Assembly (NCBI GenBank): GCA_002449695.1
Contig: DJXI01000067.1
Span: 1 to 15,985 of the forward strand
Reading direction: 5' to 3'
DNA: 15,985 bases
Origin: Verrucomicrobia bacterium UBA7008
GTDB taxonomy: Bacteria > Verrucomicrobiota > Kiritimatiellia > RFP12 > UBA1067
Translations under genes and position numbers: made by a program
The notes under the pieces: generated by a model
Databases searched by the model: none
Seen by the model: only the letters and a program-made list of their open reading frames with translations
Told to the model about the DNA's origin: nothing
Part shown: in pieces, positions 1-6,068 of the stretch
Layout of the letters: the number at the start of each line of letters is the position of its first letter
How positions within the stretch are numbered: the stretch's first letter is position 1

Positions 1-152
1 CCGGGGCGGACAGAGGCGCGCTTGAGGCGGCTCTGAAGGCCGGGTTTGCCTACGGAGGTCTTGTGTCGAAAGGACGTCTGACGGATCAGTATCTCGCACG
101 ATTTATAGAAGATCAAGTCGAAGGGAGCGACTCCAAATGCCGAAGATTGTGA
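1..152 (+). CDS. 3' fragment of a reading frame resembling the MoCo-carrier / SLOG-like family (partial, probably truncated)
   Basis: The reading frame is open from the window edge (first whole codon at base 3) and gives 49 residues before a TGA at 150-152. The stretch [19 protein letters not shown] followed by VSKGR resembles the N-terminal signature of putative molybdenum-cofactor carrier proteins (a GGQTGADR-AL-AA---G---GG---KGR pattern, a Rossmann-like nucleotide-binding fold). In that family about 100 more residues normally follow, with an EDG-IP--Y motif. Here the frame departs from the pattern after KGR and stops, so the gene looks truncated or degraded. It overlaps the start of the ubiquitin-like gene by 16 nt in another frame. 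The family match is from memory of the motif; the upstream half lies outside the window. It could also be an unrelated short protein. Confidence 0.45.
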   Translation, partial: GADRGALEAALKAGFAYGGLVSKGRLTDQYLARFIEDQVEGSDSKCRRL

Positions 153-805
153 GAGCCGTGGTCATGATTGTCACCCTCTGCGTGGGGGCGGAGGCTTTTG
201 CCATGCAGATTTTCGTAAGGACGCTGACCGGCAAGACGGTCACGCTTGAGGTCGAGTCAAGCGACACGATTGAGAACATCAAGCAGAAGATTCAGGAAAA
301 GGAAGGCATCCCGCCCGACCAGCAGAGGCTCATATTTGCAGGGAAGCAGTTGGAGGACGGGCGAACGCTCGCAGACTACAACATCCAAAAGGAATCCACC
401 TTGCATCTTGTCTATCGATTCCGTCCTTCCGATGGACTTGGCGATCCGCAGACTGCATTCGAGGCTGTTTCTATAACGGGGATTAAATTGGATGCCAACA
501 TGGGACTGAGAATGTCTTTTCATGTCACTTTCTCTGCTGGCAACGCATCAACGTTTGCGAAAGACTACAATAAAACAATTAAAGTTGTATCGGCCGCCAA
601 TCTGAGCGAACTGATGTCCATTGACTCGTTTACGGAGATTGCTGACGACAAGCAGATGCTTGCTACAAATGCGACGGCCGGTATCATTGCCTCACTTAAC
701 CAGTATTTGGATTTTGACTTGCTTTTCCCTGCCCAGACGCAAGGCGTGCGGTTCTTCAAAGCGTTTGGACTGGATGAATTGCCACAGGAGAGCCCAGGGG
801 AATGA
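137..805 (+). CDS. Exported ubiquitin-domain protein with C-terminal extension
   Basis: This 222-residue protein has three parts. Residues 1-22 are a Sec signal peptide (basic MPK-R, hydrophobic core, AEAFA cleavage site). Residues 23-98 align without gaps to ubiquitin. Residues 99-222 are an unrecognised extension. Compared with human ubiquitin only K6R, I13V, P19S, V26I, A28Q, D32E, S57A, L71Y, L73F, G75P and G76S differ. The L8/I44/H68/V70 patch and lysines 11, 27, 29, 33, 48 and 63 are kept. The C-terminal di-glycine is lost, so canonical E1 activation and conjugation should be impossible. Predicted cleavage leaves ubiquitin Met1 as the mature N-terminus. The start is supported by AGGGAG at 122-127, nine nt before the ATG. 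Base composition is clearly lower in GC than the rest of the window (24 of 60 in 541-600). The extension has beta-like alternation and ends in GVRFFKAFG, a style of tail seen in secreted PVC proteins (inference). A known parallel is the signal-peptide ubiquitin of Bacteroides fragilis. The ubiquitin fold is certain; the function is unknown. Confidence 0.93.
   Translation: MPKIVRAVVMIVTLCVGAEAFAMQIFVRTLTGKTVTLEVESSDTIENIKQKIQEKEGIPPDQQRLIFAGKQLEDGRTLADYNIQKESTLHLVYRFRPSDGLGDPQTAFEAVSITGIKLDANMGLRMSFHVTFSAGNASTFAKDYNKTIKVVSAANLSELMSIDSFTEIADDKQMLATNATAGIIASLNQYLDFDLLFPAQTQGVRFFKAFGLDELPQESPGE
190..194 (+). promoter_or_regulatory. Internal Shine-Dalgarno-like site before the ubiquitin Met1 codon
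   Basis: GGAGG lies 8 nt upstream of the in-frame ATG at 203, which is codon 23 of the exported protein and Met1 of the ubiquitin domain. Used as a start, it would give a cytoplasmic form lacking the signal peptide. The bases also encode part of the signal peptide (codons for G-A-E-A), so the site may be accidental. Confidence 0.35.
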
Positions 806-1167
806 TCTGCAGCCGCCAGAGTCGGCTTCGAGCCTTTCTTCTCGCCGCGATTGTTGCAGCGGGGGCTGCTTTGCATGCCCAGTCGGATGTGGTCGCTGGC
901 GCGGAGAACTGGACTATAGAAACCGGCGTTGCGATCATCGGTTGCGGCGAGCCCGGTTTGCCAATCGTGCCGTCCGGCCCGGACGACTTTGAGGTGATTT
1001 CCGAGAAGCCGGACAATATCATTCTGCAATGGGACTTCAACACAATCCACGACCGCGATTCCATATACACCGTTCCCGGCATGGATAAACATTTCATTCG
1101 CGGCGGCGATATTCACGGTGAAACGCGGACAAATTTCAACGGACGCTCCTGCGACCCTTCTGTATAA
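802..1167 (+). CDS. Hypothetical exported protein, translationally coupled to the ubiquitin-domain gene
   Basis: This 121-residue protein belongs to no family I recognise. Residues 1-26 form a clear signal peptide ([10 protein letters not shown], then a hydrophobic [12 protein letters not shown] core, then HAQ). The mature part of about 95 residues is acidic, with two cysteines and motifs such as [17 protein letters not shown] and RGGDIHGE. The ATG overlaps the TGA of the ubiquitin-domain gene as ATGA, a classical arrangement for coupled translation, and both products are exported. This suggests that they work together outside the cytoplasm, for example as partners in one complex (inference). 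The stop is only 22 nt before a CRISPR repeat, so the C-terminus may have been trimmed by rearrangement. Like its partner, the gene has lower GC than the glycosidase genes that follow. Confidence 0.75.
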   Translation: MICSRQSRLRAFLLAAIVAAGAALHAQSDVVAGAENWTIETGVAIIGCGEPGLPIVPSGPDDFEVISEKPDNIILQWDFNTIHDRDSIYTVPGMDKHFIRGGDIHGETRTNFNGRSCDPSV

Positions 1168-1189
1168 GCTGATCCCAATTCGGCGGGAG

Positions 1190-1279
1190 GTTTTCCCCAC
1201 GAGCGTGGGGATGTTCCGGCCGAGGCCGCTTGCTATGTCGCGGAGCATGGGTTTTCCCCACGAGCGTGGGGATGTTCCG
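1190..1279 (+). CRISPR. Minimal type I-E-like CRISPR: two identical repeats, one spacer
   Basis: Two identical 29-nt repeats lie at 1190-1218 and 1251-1279 and enclose a 32-nt spacer (1219-1250). This is the 61-nt period typical of type I-E. Each repeat starts GTTTTCCCC, contains the palindrome CCCCAC-GAGC-GTGGGG and ends ATGTTCCG. This is the same layout as the E. coli repeat (GTGTTCCCC ... GGGGATAAACCG), so the transcribed strand should be + and the crRNA 5' handle AUGUUCCG. The base before each repeat is also G, so the unit could be counted as 30+31. No leader is evident: only 22 nt separate the first repeat from the preceding gene. No cas gene is in the window. It is probably an orphan or decaying array. 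Confidence 0.8.
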
Positions 1280-1456
1280 GAGATTTATGCTCAGGATTGA
1301 AACAGCGCAACCTCTGCACCCTGATATTTTCAGTGGGGATGTTGCATCGTCACTTGGTATGTCATATCAGGGCGGCAAGATAAACGCACGCTTTTCCCGC
1401 GTCGGCAAGCCCGGCGAGGCGATGCGCACGTTCAAGTGCGCAGACGGTGCTGGTCG

Positions 1457-1478
1457 GGCGGTTTGTCCCCAAACCGCC
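1457..1478. repeat. Hairpin GGCGGTTTG / CAAACCGCC
   Basis: A perfect 9-bp inverted repeat (1457-1465 with 1470-1478) surrounds a TCCC loop. There is no T-run on either side, so it does not look like an intrinsic terminator. It could be a REP-like palindrome or chance in GC-rich DNA. Confidence 0.35.
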
Positions 1479-1556
1479 GCGCGGCGCGTCGCGGACAACG
1501 CGCCCTGCCATGAGCGGCGCGGGCGGCGTCTTTTCCCTTCTGCCCCAAACGGGCGA

Positions 1557-1586
1557 TGGACTGCGCGGCGGCGCGTGTGATATACT
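1557..1586 (+). promoter_or_regulatory. Predicted sigma-70 promoter of the GH97-GH127 operon
   Basis: An extended -10, TGATATACT (1578-1586), is preceded at 18 bp by TGGACT (1557-1562), a 4/6 match to the -35 consensus. Transcription would start near 1593, about 20 nt before the GTG start of the GH97 gene. The same extended -10 recurs at 6035 and 15891 and, as TGATATAAT, at 12025. Confidence 0.6.
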
Positions 1587-1613
1587 GATGGGAAAAACGA
1601 AAGGTTCCTGAAC

Positions 1614-3494
1614 GTGCATACGATCCTCTCTCGTCCGCTTCTTCTGGCGCTGGCCGCGGCCGCCGCCGCGACCGTCTTCGCCGAACCGGCCTCCGTGAAG
1701 GGGCCCGGCGGCCGCCTCGCGTTTTTCGTCGACGTGAAGGACGGCGCGCCGGTCTGGAAGGCGTCGTATGACGGCGTCGACGTGGTGGACTGGTCCGCGC
1801 TCGGCCTGGCGACCGACACGGCCGATTTCACGCGCGGGGTGACGGCGGGGCCCGTGCGGCACGGCGTCTTCACGGACGACTACCGCGTGCCGACGATCAA
1901 GAAAAGCCATGTCACGGTCGAGATGAACACGCTTCAGACGGCGTTCGTCGACGCCGCCGGCCGCCGTCTCGGGTTCGAGGCGCGCGTCGGCCGCCACGAT
2001 CTCGCCTTCCGGTATACGTTCGCGAAGGCGGACGGCGCGCAGCGTGTCCGCCGCGAGGCGACCGCCTTCGCGTTCGCGCCGTCGACGACGATGTTCGCGA
2101 CGCCGCAGTCGAAGCCGATGATCGGTTTCGCGCAGACGAAGCCGAGCTACGAGGAGACGTATGTCTTCGACGCGCCGGTCGCGACCCGCTCCGGCTACGG
2201 CGAGGGCTGGACCTTCCCGCTGCTGGCGCACGCGGCGGGCGCGGCGCACGGCCGCGATCTCTGGGCGCTCGTCTCCGAAACGGGGACGGACGGCAACTAC
2301 TGCGGCTGCCGGCTGGCGGACTACGCGGACGGCGCGCTGCGCATCGCCTTCCCGATGGCGGGCGAGGCGCGCGGCCGGGGCGACGTCGAGCCCGTGTGCG
2401 CGGCCGGCTCGTCCACGCCGTGGCGCACGCTCACGGTGGGCGATTCGCTCGCGCCGATCGTGGAGACGACCGTGGCGTGGGATGTGGTCCGGCCCGCGTA
2501 CGCGCCGCCGGCGCGGCCGTACGCCTTCGGCAAGGGCAGCTGGAGCTGGATCGTGTGGGACGACGCCTCGATGAACCCCGCCGATCAGCGCGCGTTCGTC
2601 GATCTCGCCGCCGCGATGAAGTGGGACCACATCCTGGTCGACGCGTTCTGGGACCGCTTCGGCGAGCCGGCGCTCAAGGACTTTTTCGCGTACGCGAAGG
2701 CGAAGGGCGTCGCCGTCTACCTCTGGTACAATTCGAACGGCGACTGGAACGACGCGCCGCAGACACCGAAGGACCGCTTCAACACGCCGGAATCGACCGA
2801 ACGCGAGATGGCGTGGCTCGAAGCGAACGGCGTCCGGGGCGTCAAGGTCGATTTCTGGGGCGGCGACAAGCAGTTCGTGATGAAGCGCTACTGCGCGCTC
2901 TTCGAGAGCGCGAACCGCCACGGCATCGAGGTCTTCGTGCACGGCTGCACGCTGCCGCGCGGCTGGGAGCGCATGTTCCCCAACTTCGTCGGCGCGGAGG
3001 CGCTGCTCGCGAGCGAGAACCTGAAGTTCTCCCAGGGCGCGATGGACAGCCATTCCCAGTGGGCGTCGCTGCATCCGTTCTGCCGCAACGCCGTGGCCGG
3101 CGCCGAGTTCGGGCCGGTGTTCCTGAACCGGTTCCTGCGCAAGGACAACACGTCCGGTTCGCGCCGCGTCACGACCGAGAACTTCGAGCTCGCGACGTCG
3201 GTGATCTACCAGAATCCCGTGCAGAACTTCGGTCTCTGCCCGAACAACCTGCACGAGGGCTTCGACCGGGAGCTGGCGTTTCTGCGCGCGGTGCCGACCA
3301 CGTGGGACGAGACGCGCTTCGTGGCCGGGTATCCGGGGAGGTACGCGGTCCTCGCGCGCCGTCACGGGACGCGCTGGTACGTGGCCGGCGTCGCGCGCGA
3401 AGGCGTGACGCTTCAGCTCGATCTCGGCTTCTGCGGCGCCGGCACGCGCCCGGTTTCGCTCACACGCGACGACGGGTTCGTCTGGGTCTTCTGA
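1614..3494 (+). CDS. Exported GH97 family glycosidase (alpha-galactosidase / beta-L-arabinopyranosidase type)
   Basis: This 626-residue protein has a signal peptide at residues 1-23 (long Leu/Ala core, cleavage near VFA-EP) and should act in the periplasm or outside. An N-terminal beta-sandwich (about 25-295) is followed by a TIM barrel (about 300-560) and a short beta C-terminal domain. GH97 hallmarks include GVKVDFWGG, where D413 is the expected nucleophile of the retaining branch, and HGCTLPRGWERMFPN. The retaining branch contains alpha-galactosidases and beta-L-arabinopyranosidases; inverting alpha-glucosidases such as SusB use glutamates instead. The length is slightly below the usual 640-740. 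The start is GTG, supported by GAAAGG at 1599-1604, nine nt upstream; no better ATG exists. It is followed after 42 nt by the GH127 gene, so both are probably cotranscribed. The family call is firm; the substrate is open. Confidence 0.88.
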   Translation: MHTILSRPLLLALAAAAAATVFAEPASVKGPGGRLAFFVDVKDGAPVWKASYDGVDVVDWSALGLATDTADFTRGVTAGPVRHGVFTDDYRVPTIKKSHVTVEMNTLQTAFVDAAGRRLGFEARVGRHDLAFRYTFAKADGAQRVRREATAFAFAPSTTMFATPQSKPMIGFAQTKPSYEETYVFDAPVATRSGYGEGWTFPLLAHAAGAAHGRDLWALVSETGTDGNYCGCRLADYADGALRIAFPMAGEARGRGDVEPVCAAGSSTPWRTLTVGDSLAPIVETTVAWDVVRPAYAPPARPYAFGKGSWSWIVWDDASMNPADQRAFVDLAAAMKWDHILVDAFWDRFGEPALKDFFAYAKAKGVAVYLWYNSNGDWNDAPQTPKDRFNTPESTEREMAWLEANGVRGVKVDFWGGDKQFVMKRYCALFESANRHGIEVFVHGCTLPRGWERMFPNFVGAEALLASENLKFSQGAMDSHSQWASLHPFCRNAVAGAEFGPVFLNRFLRKDNTSGSRRVTTENFELATSVIYQNPVQNFGLCPNNLHEGFDRELAFLRAVPTTWDETRFVAGYPGRYAVLARRHGTRWYVAGVAREGVTLQLDLGFCGAGTRPVSLTRDDGFVWVF

Positions 3495-3536
3495 TCCGCC
3501 GGCCGTCCGAAGGAAAACACGAAGAGGAACACACGT

Positions 3537-5966
3537 ATGACAATCTGCCGTCCGATGCGCCCCGCCGTTCTGACCGCGCTGCTCTGCGCCGCCGCGTCGC
3601 ACGCCGGGGCTTCCGAGGTGGCGTTCCGGGCGCGGCCGTTCGCGCCGCAGGACGTCCGGCTGGGCGAGGGCCCGTTCCTTCGCGCCTACGAGGTCAACCG
3701 CACGTTTCTGCTGGAGACGGTGGAGCCGGACCGTCTGCTCGCCGGATTCCGCGAAGAGGCGAAGCTGTCGAAGAAGGCGGACCGCTACACGGGCTGGGAG
3801 GGCGCGGAGATCACGGGCCACTCGCTCGGGCACTATCTCACGGCGCTTTCGCTCCTGTACGCGCAGGAGACGGACGACGCGAAGGCACTGGCGAAGGCGC
3901 GCATTGACTACATCGTGGACGAGCTCGCCGCGTGCCAGGCCGCGAACGGCGACGGCTATCTGCACACCTGCCGCCGCGCGATCTACGAGTCGATCCGAAA
4001 CCACACGTTCACCACGGGCGGCTTCGACATCTCCAAGTGCTGGGTGCCGAACTACACGCTGCACAAGATTCTCGCGGGCCTGCGCGACGCGTACCGTATC
4101 GCCGGCAACCGGAAGGCGCTGGCGGTCGAGCGCGCCATGGCGGACTTCTATTTCGAGGCCGTCAGGGATCTGGACGACGCGGAGCGCCAGAAGCTGCTCG
4201 TCTCCGAATGGGGCGGCCTCAACGAGGTGTTCGCGCAGCTGGCGCAGGATACGGGCGACGCGAAGTACATGCTCCTCGCGACCGTCTGGTTCGACGACCG
4301 GCGCGTGTTCGATCCGCTCCGCCGCGGCGAGGACAGGCTCGACGGACTTCACGCGAACACGCAGGTGCCGAAAGTGACGGGTCTTGCGACGATCTACGAG
4401 ATGACCGGGGACGAAAAGACGCATCTTGCCATCGACACGTTCTGGAACTCGGTCGTGAACGAGCGCTCCTTCGCGAACGGCGGACACAGCGATGCCGAAC
4501 ACTTCTACAACGTCGCGCTCACGCCGCAGAAGCTCGGCAAGGACAACTCCGAGACGTGCAACATCAACAACATGATCCGGCTCACGGGACACATGTTCTC
4601 CTGGCGGCCCGATGCGCGCCGGATGGACTTCGTGGAGCGCGCGATCATCAACCAGCTGCTGGTCCAGATCGGCCGCCGGCCCGGCGAGTTCGGCTACTTC
4701 CTGAGCCAGAAGCCGGTCGCGTTCAAGACCTGGTCCACGCCGACGGGCGCCTGGTGGTGCTGCGTCGGGACGGGCATGGAGAATCCCGTGCGCTACACCG
4801 AGCAGATTTACTACTACTACGATGACGACACGCTCTGGGTCAACCTCTACATGGCCTCCCGAGTCCGGTGGGCGGAAAAGGGCGTCGTCCTCGTGCAGGA
4901 GACACGCTTCCCGGAAGAGGAGACGGTCCGCTTCACCGTCCGCACCGCCGACGGCCGGCCCGTCCGCTTCCGGCTGAAGCTGCGCCGGCCGTACTGGTGC
5001 GCCGGCCTGAAGACGTCGTTCACGGGTGTGCCGGACAGGGACGGCTACCTCGCGATCGACCGGACGTGGCGGGACGGCGACGAGCTGACGGTCGATCTGC
5101 CGATGGCGCTGCACCTGGAGACGCTGCCGCATTCCGACGGCCGATTCGCCGCGTTCATGTACGGGCCGATGGTGCTCGTCGGCGTCAATCCCGCGCCGGC
5201 GGACGGGAAGGACCTCGCGAAGGAGCGCTGGGACAACCACCTCGCCTCGCCCGGCGGAACGGAGGAGAACGCGAAGGTGATCGTGTCGGACGGCGGCGAC
5301 GTCACGGCGCGGGTCGTCCGGGAGAAGGGCGCGCTCCGCTGGCGCACGCACGGCCTGCTCCAGCCCGGCGATCTGACGCTCCTGCCGTTCCACCGCGTCT
5401 ACGAGGAGCACTACACCGTGTACTTCCCGGTGATGACCGTGAAGGAATGGGCGGCTGAAAAGGAGAAGCTCGCGGCGGCGGAGAAGTTCAAGGCGCAGAT
5501 GGCCGCGCGCGTGACGGACACCGTCGAGCCGGGCTTCCAGCAGAGCGAGGTCAACCACGCCTACGCCGGCGAGCACAGCAGCGTCGGCGACTTCAAGGAC
5601 CGGAAGTACCGCCACGCGGCCGGGGCCGCCGGGCGGATCGGCTACACGATGGACGTCGATCCCCGGGCCGACATGGAGCTCGTCGTGACGTATTTCGGCG
5701 GCGACGGCGGCCGGAGCTTCGATCTGTTCATCGACGGCGAACGTCTCGGCACGGTCGCGCTCGCGTTCGCGGGCGGCGACCGGTCGCGCTTCACCGATGT
5801 CGTCTACAGGCTGCCGGCGGCGAAGACGAACGGCCGCAAGACGGTCCGGGTCGAGTTCCGGGGACATGCGTCGACGAGCTGGGTCGGCGGGCTCTTTGGG
5901 CTCAAGATGCGCCGCGGCGACGGCCGCCTTCTGGACGGCGAGCGCGCCGGCGAGCTGAAGCCGTAG
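3537..5966 (+). CDS. Exported GH127 (DUF1680) glycosidase, beta-L-arabinofuranosidase type
   Basis: This 809-residue protein has a signal peptide at residues 1-26 (ending HAGAS). The GH127 alpha/alpha-barrel starts about residue 35 (QDVRLGEGPFLRAYEVNR). It carries GWEGAEITGHSLGHYLTA and the metal and catalytic set E339-x-C341 (ETCNINN) plus C408-C409 (WWCCVGTG). In characterised beta-L-arabinofuranosidases these Glu and Cys ligands bind zinc, and one of the paired cysteines is the nucleophile; all four are present here. A beta-sandwich follows the barrel, and a final domain of about 660-795 looks like the carbohydrate-binding-like module often appended to this family. GH127 members remove beta-L-arabinofuranose from plant glycoproteins, and one removes aceric acid from rhamnogalacturonan II. 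AGAGGAA at 3523-3529, seven nt before the ATG, supports the start. Confidence 0.92.
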   Translation: MTICRPMRPAVLTALLCAAASHAGASEVAFRARPFAPQDVRLGEGPFLRAYEVNRTFLLETVEPDRLLAGFREEAKLSKKADRYTGWEGAEITGHSLGHYLTALSLLYAQETDDAKALAKARIDYIVDELAACQAANGDGYLHTCRRAIYESIRNHTFTTGGFDISKCWVPNYTLHKILAGLRDAYRIAGNRKALAVERAMADFYFEAVRDLDDAERQKLLVSEWGGLNEVFAQLAQDTGDAKYMLLATVWFDDRRVFDPLRRGEDRLDGLHANTQVPKVTGLATIYEMTGDEKTHLAIDTFWNSVVNERSFANGGHSDAEHFYNVALTPQKLGKDNSETCNINNMIRLTGHMFSWRPDARRMDFVERAIINQLLVQIGRRPGEFGYFLSQKPVAFKTWSTPTGAWWCCVGTGMENPVRYTEQIYYYYDDDTLWVNLYMASRVRWAEKGVVLVQETRFPEEETVRFTVRTADGRPVRFRLKLRRPYWCAGLKTSFTGVPDRDGYLAIDRTWRDGDELTVDLPMALHLETLPHSDGRFAAFMYGPMVLVGVNPAPADGKDLAKERWDNHLASPGGTEENAKVIVSDGGDVTARVVREKGALRWRTHGLLQPGDLTLLPFHRVYEEHYTVYFPVMTVKEWAAEKEKLAAAEKFKAQMAARVTDTVEPGFQQSEVNHAYAGEHSSVGDFKDRKYRHAAGAAGRIGYTMDVDPRADMELVVTYFGGDGGRSFDLFIDGERLGTVALAFAGGDRSRFTDVVYRLPAAKTNGRKTVRVEFRGHASTSWVGGLFGLKMRRGDGRLLDGERAGELKP

Positions 5967-6014
5967 GCCGCCGGCGCCTTCGCCGCCCCGCCCCGCGCCG
6001 CGACCAAAAGCCGA

Positions 6015-6043
6015 TTGAGGCGCGGGCGAAGGTTTGATATACT
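6015..6043 (+). promoter_or_regulatory. Predicted sigma-70 promoter of the GH43-GH106 gene
   Basis: TTGAGG (6015-6020) and TATACT (6038-6043) are separated by exactly 17 bp, and TG at 6035-6036 makes an extended -10. The start site would lie near 6050, giving a leader of about 20 nt that contains AAAGGA (6057-6062) before the ATG at 6069. Confidence 0.75.
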
Positions 6044-6068
6044 GTTGGTTCTGACGAAAGGACAGACC

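Larger units (their letters stand above)
1168..1613. other. Intergenic region with CRISPR remnant and promoter
   Basis: This 446-nt stretch has no convincing gene. It holds the two-repeat CRISPR unit (1190-1279), a partial repeat-like match (GTGGGGATGTT at 1333-1343), a hairpin at 1457-1478, and the promoter and ribosome-binding site of the GH97 gene. Composition changes sharply near 1380, from mixed to very GC-rich, marking the boundary between the accessory left end and the glycosidase region. Short open frames across the repeats are explained by the repeats and by GC bias. Confidence 0.6.

Noticed and set aside
104..109. TATAGA as a -10 box for the ubiquitin gene
   Set aside because: There is no -35 at 16-18 bp and no extended TG, and the gene is probably read through from the upstream overlapping frame.
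1195..1210. CCCCAC-GAGC-GTGGGG hairpin as a terminator of the ubiquitin operon
   Set aside because: There is no T-run after the stem on the + strand, and the exact second copy at 61-nt spacing is better explained by CRISPR.
565..1248. Minus-strand 227-codon frame opposite the ubiquitin cassette
   Set aside because: It lies opposite two + strand genes that have signal peptides, ribosome-binding site and coupling, and shows no recognisable domain.
1295..1303. GATTGAAAC, the 3' end typical of type I-C/I-B CRISPR repeats
   Set aside because: It is a single 9-nt occurrence with no second copy and no matching upstream repeat half. It is probably chance.
1230..1580. 116-codon + strand frame across the CRISPR unit
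   Set aside because: It starts inside the spacer and reads through a repeat into promoter DNA, with no ribosome-binding site.
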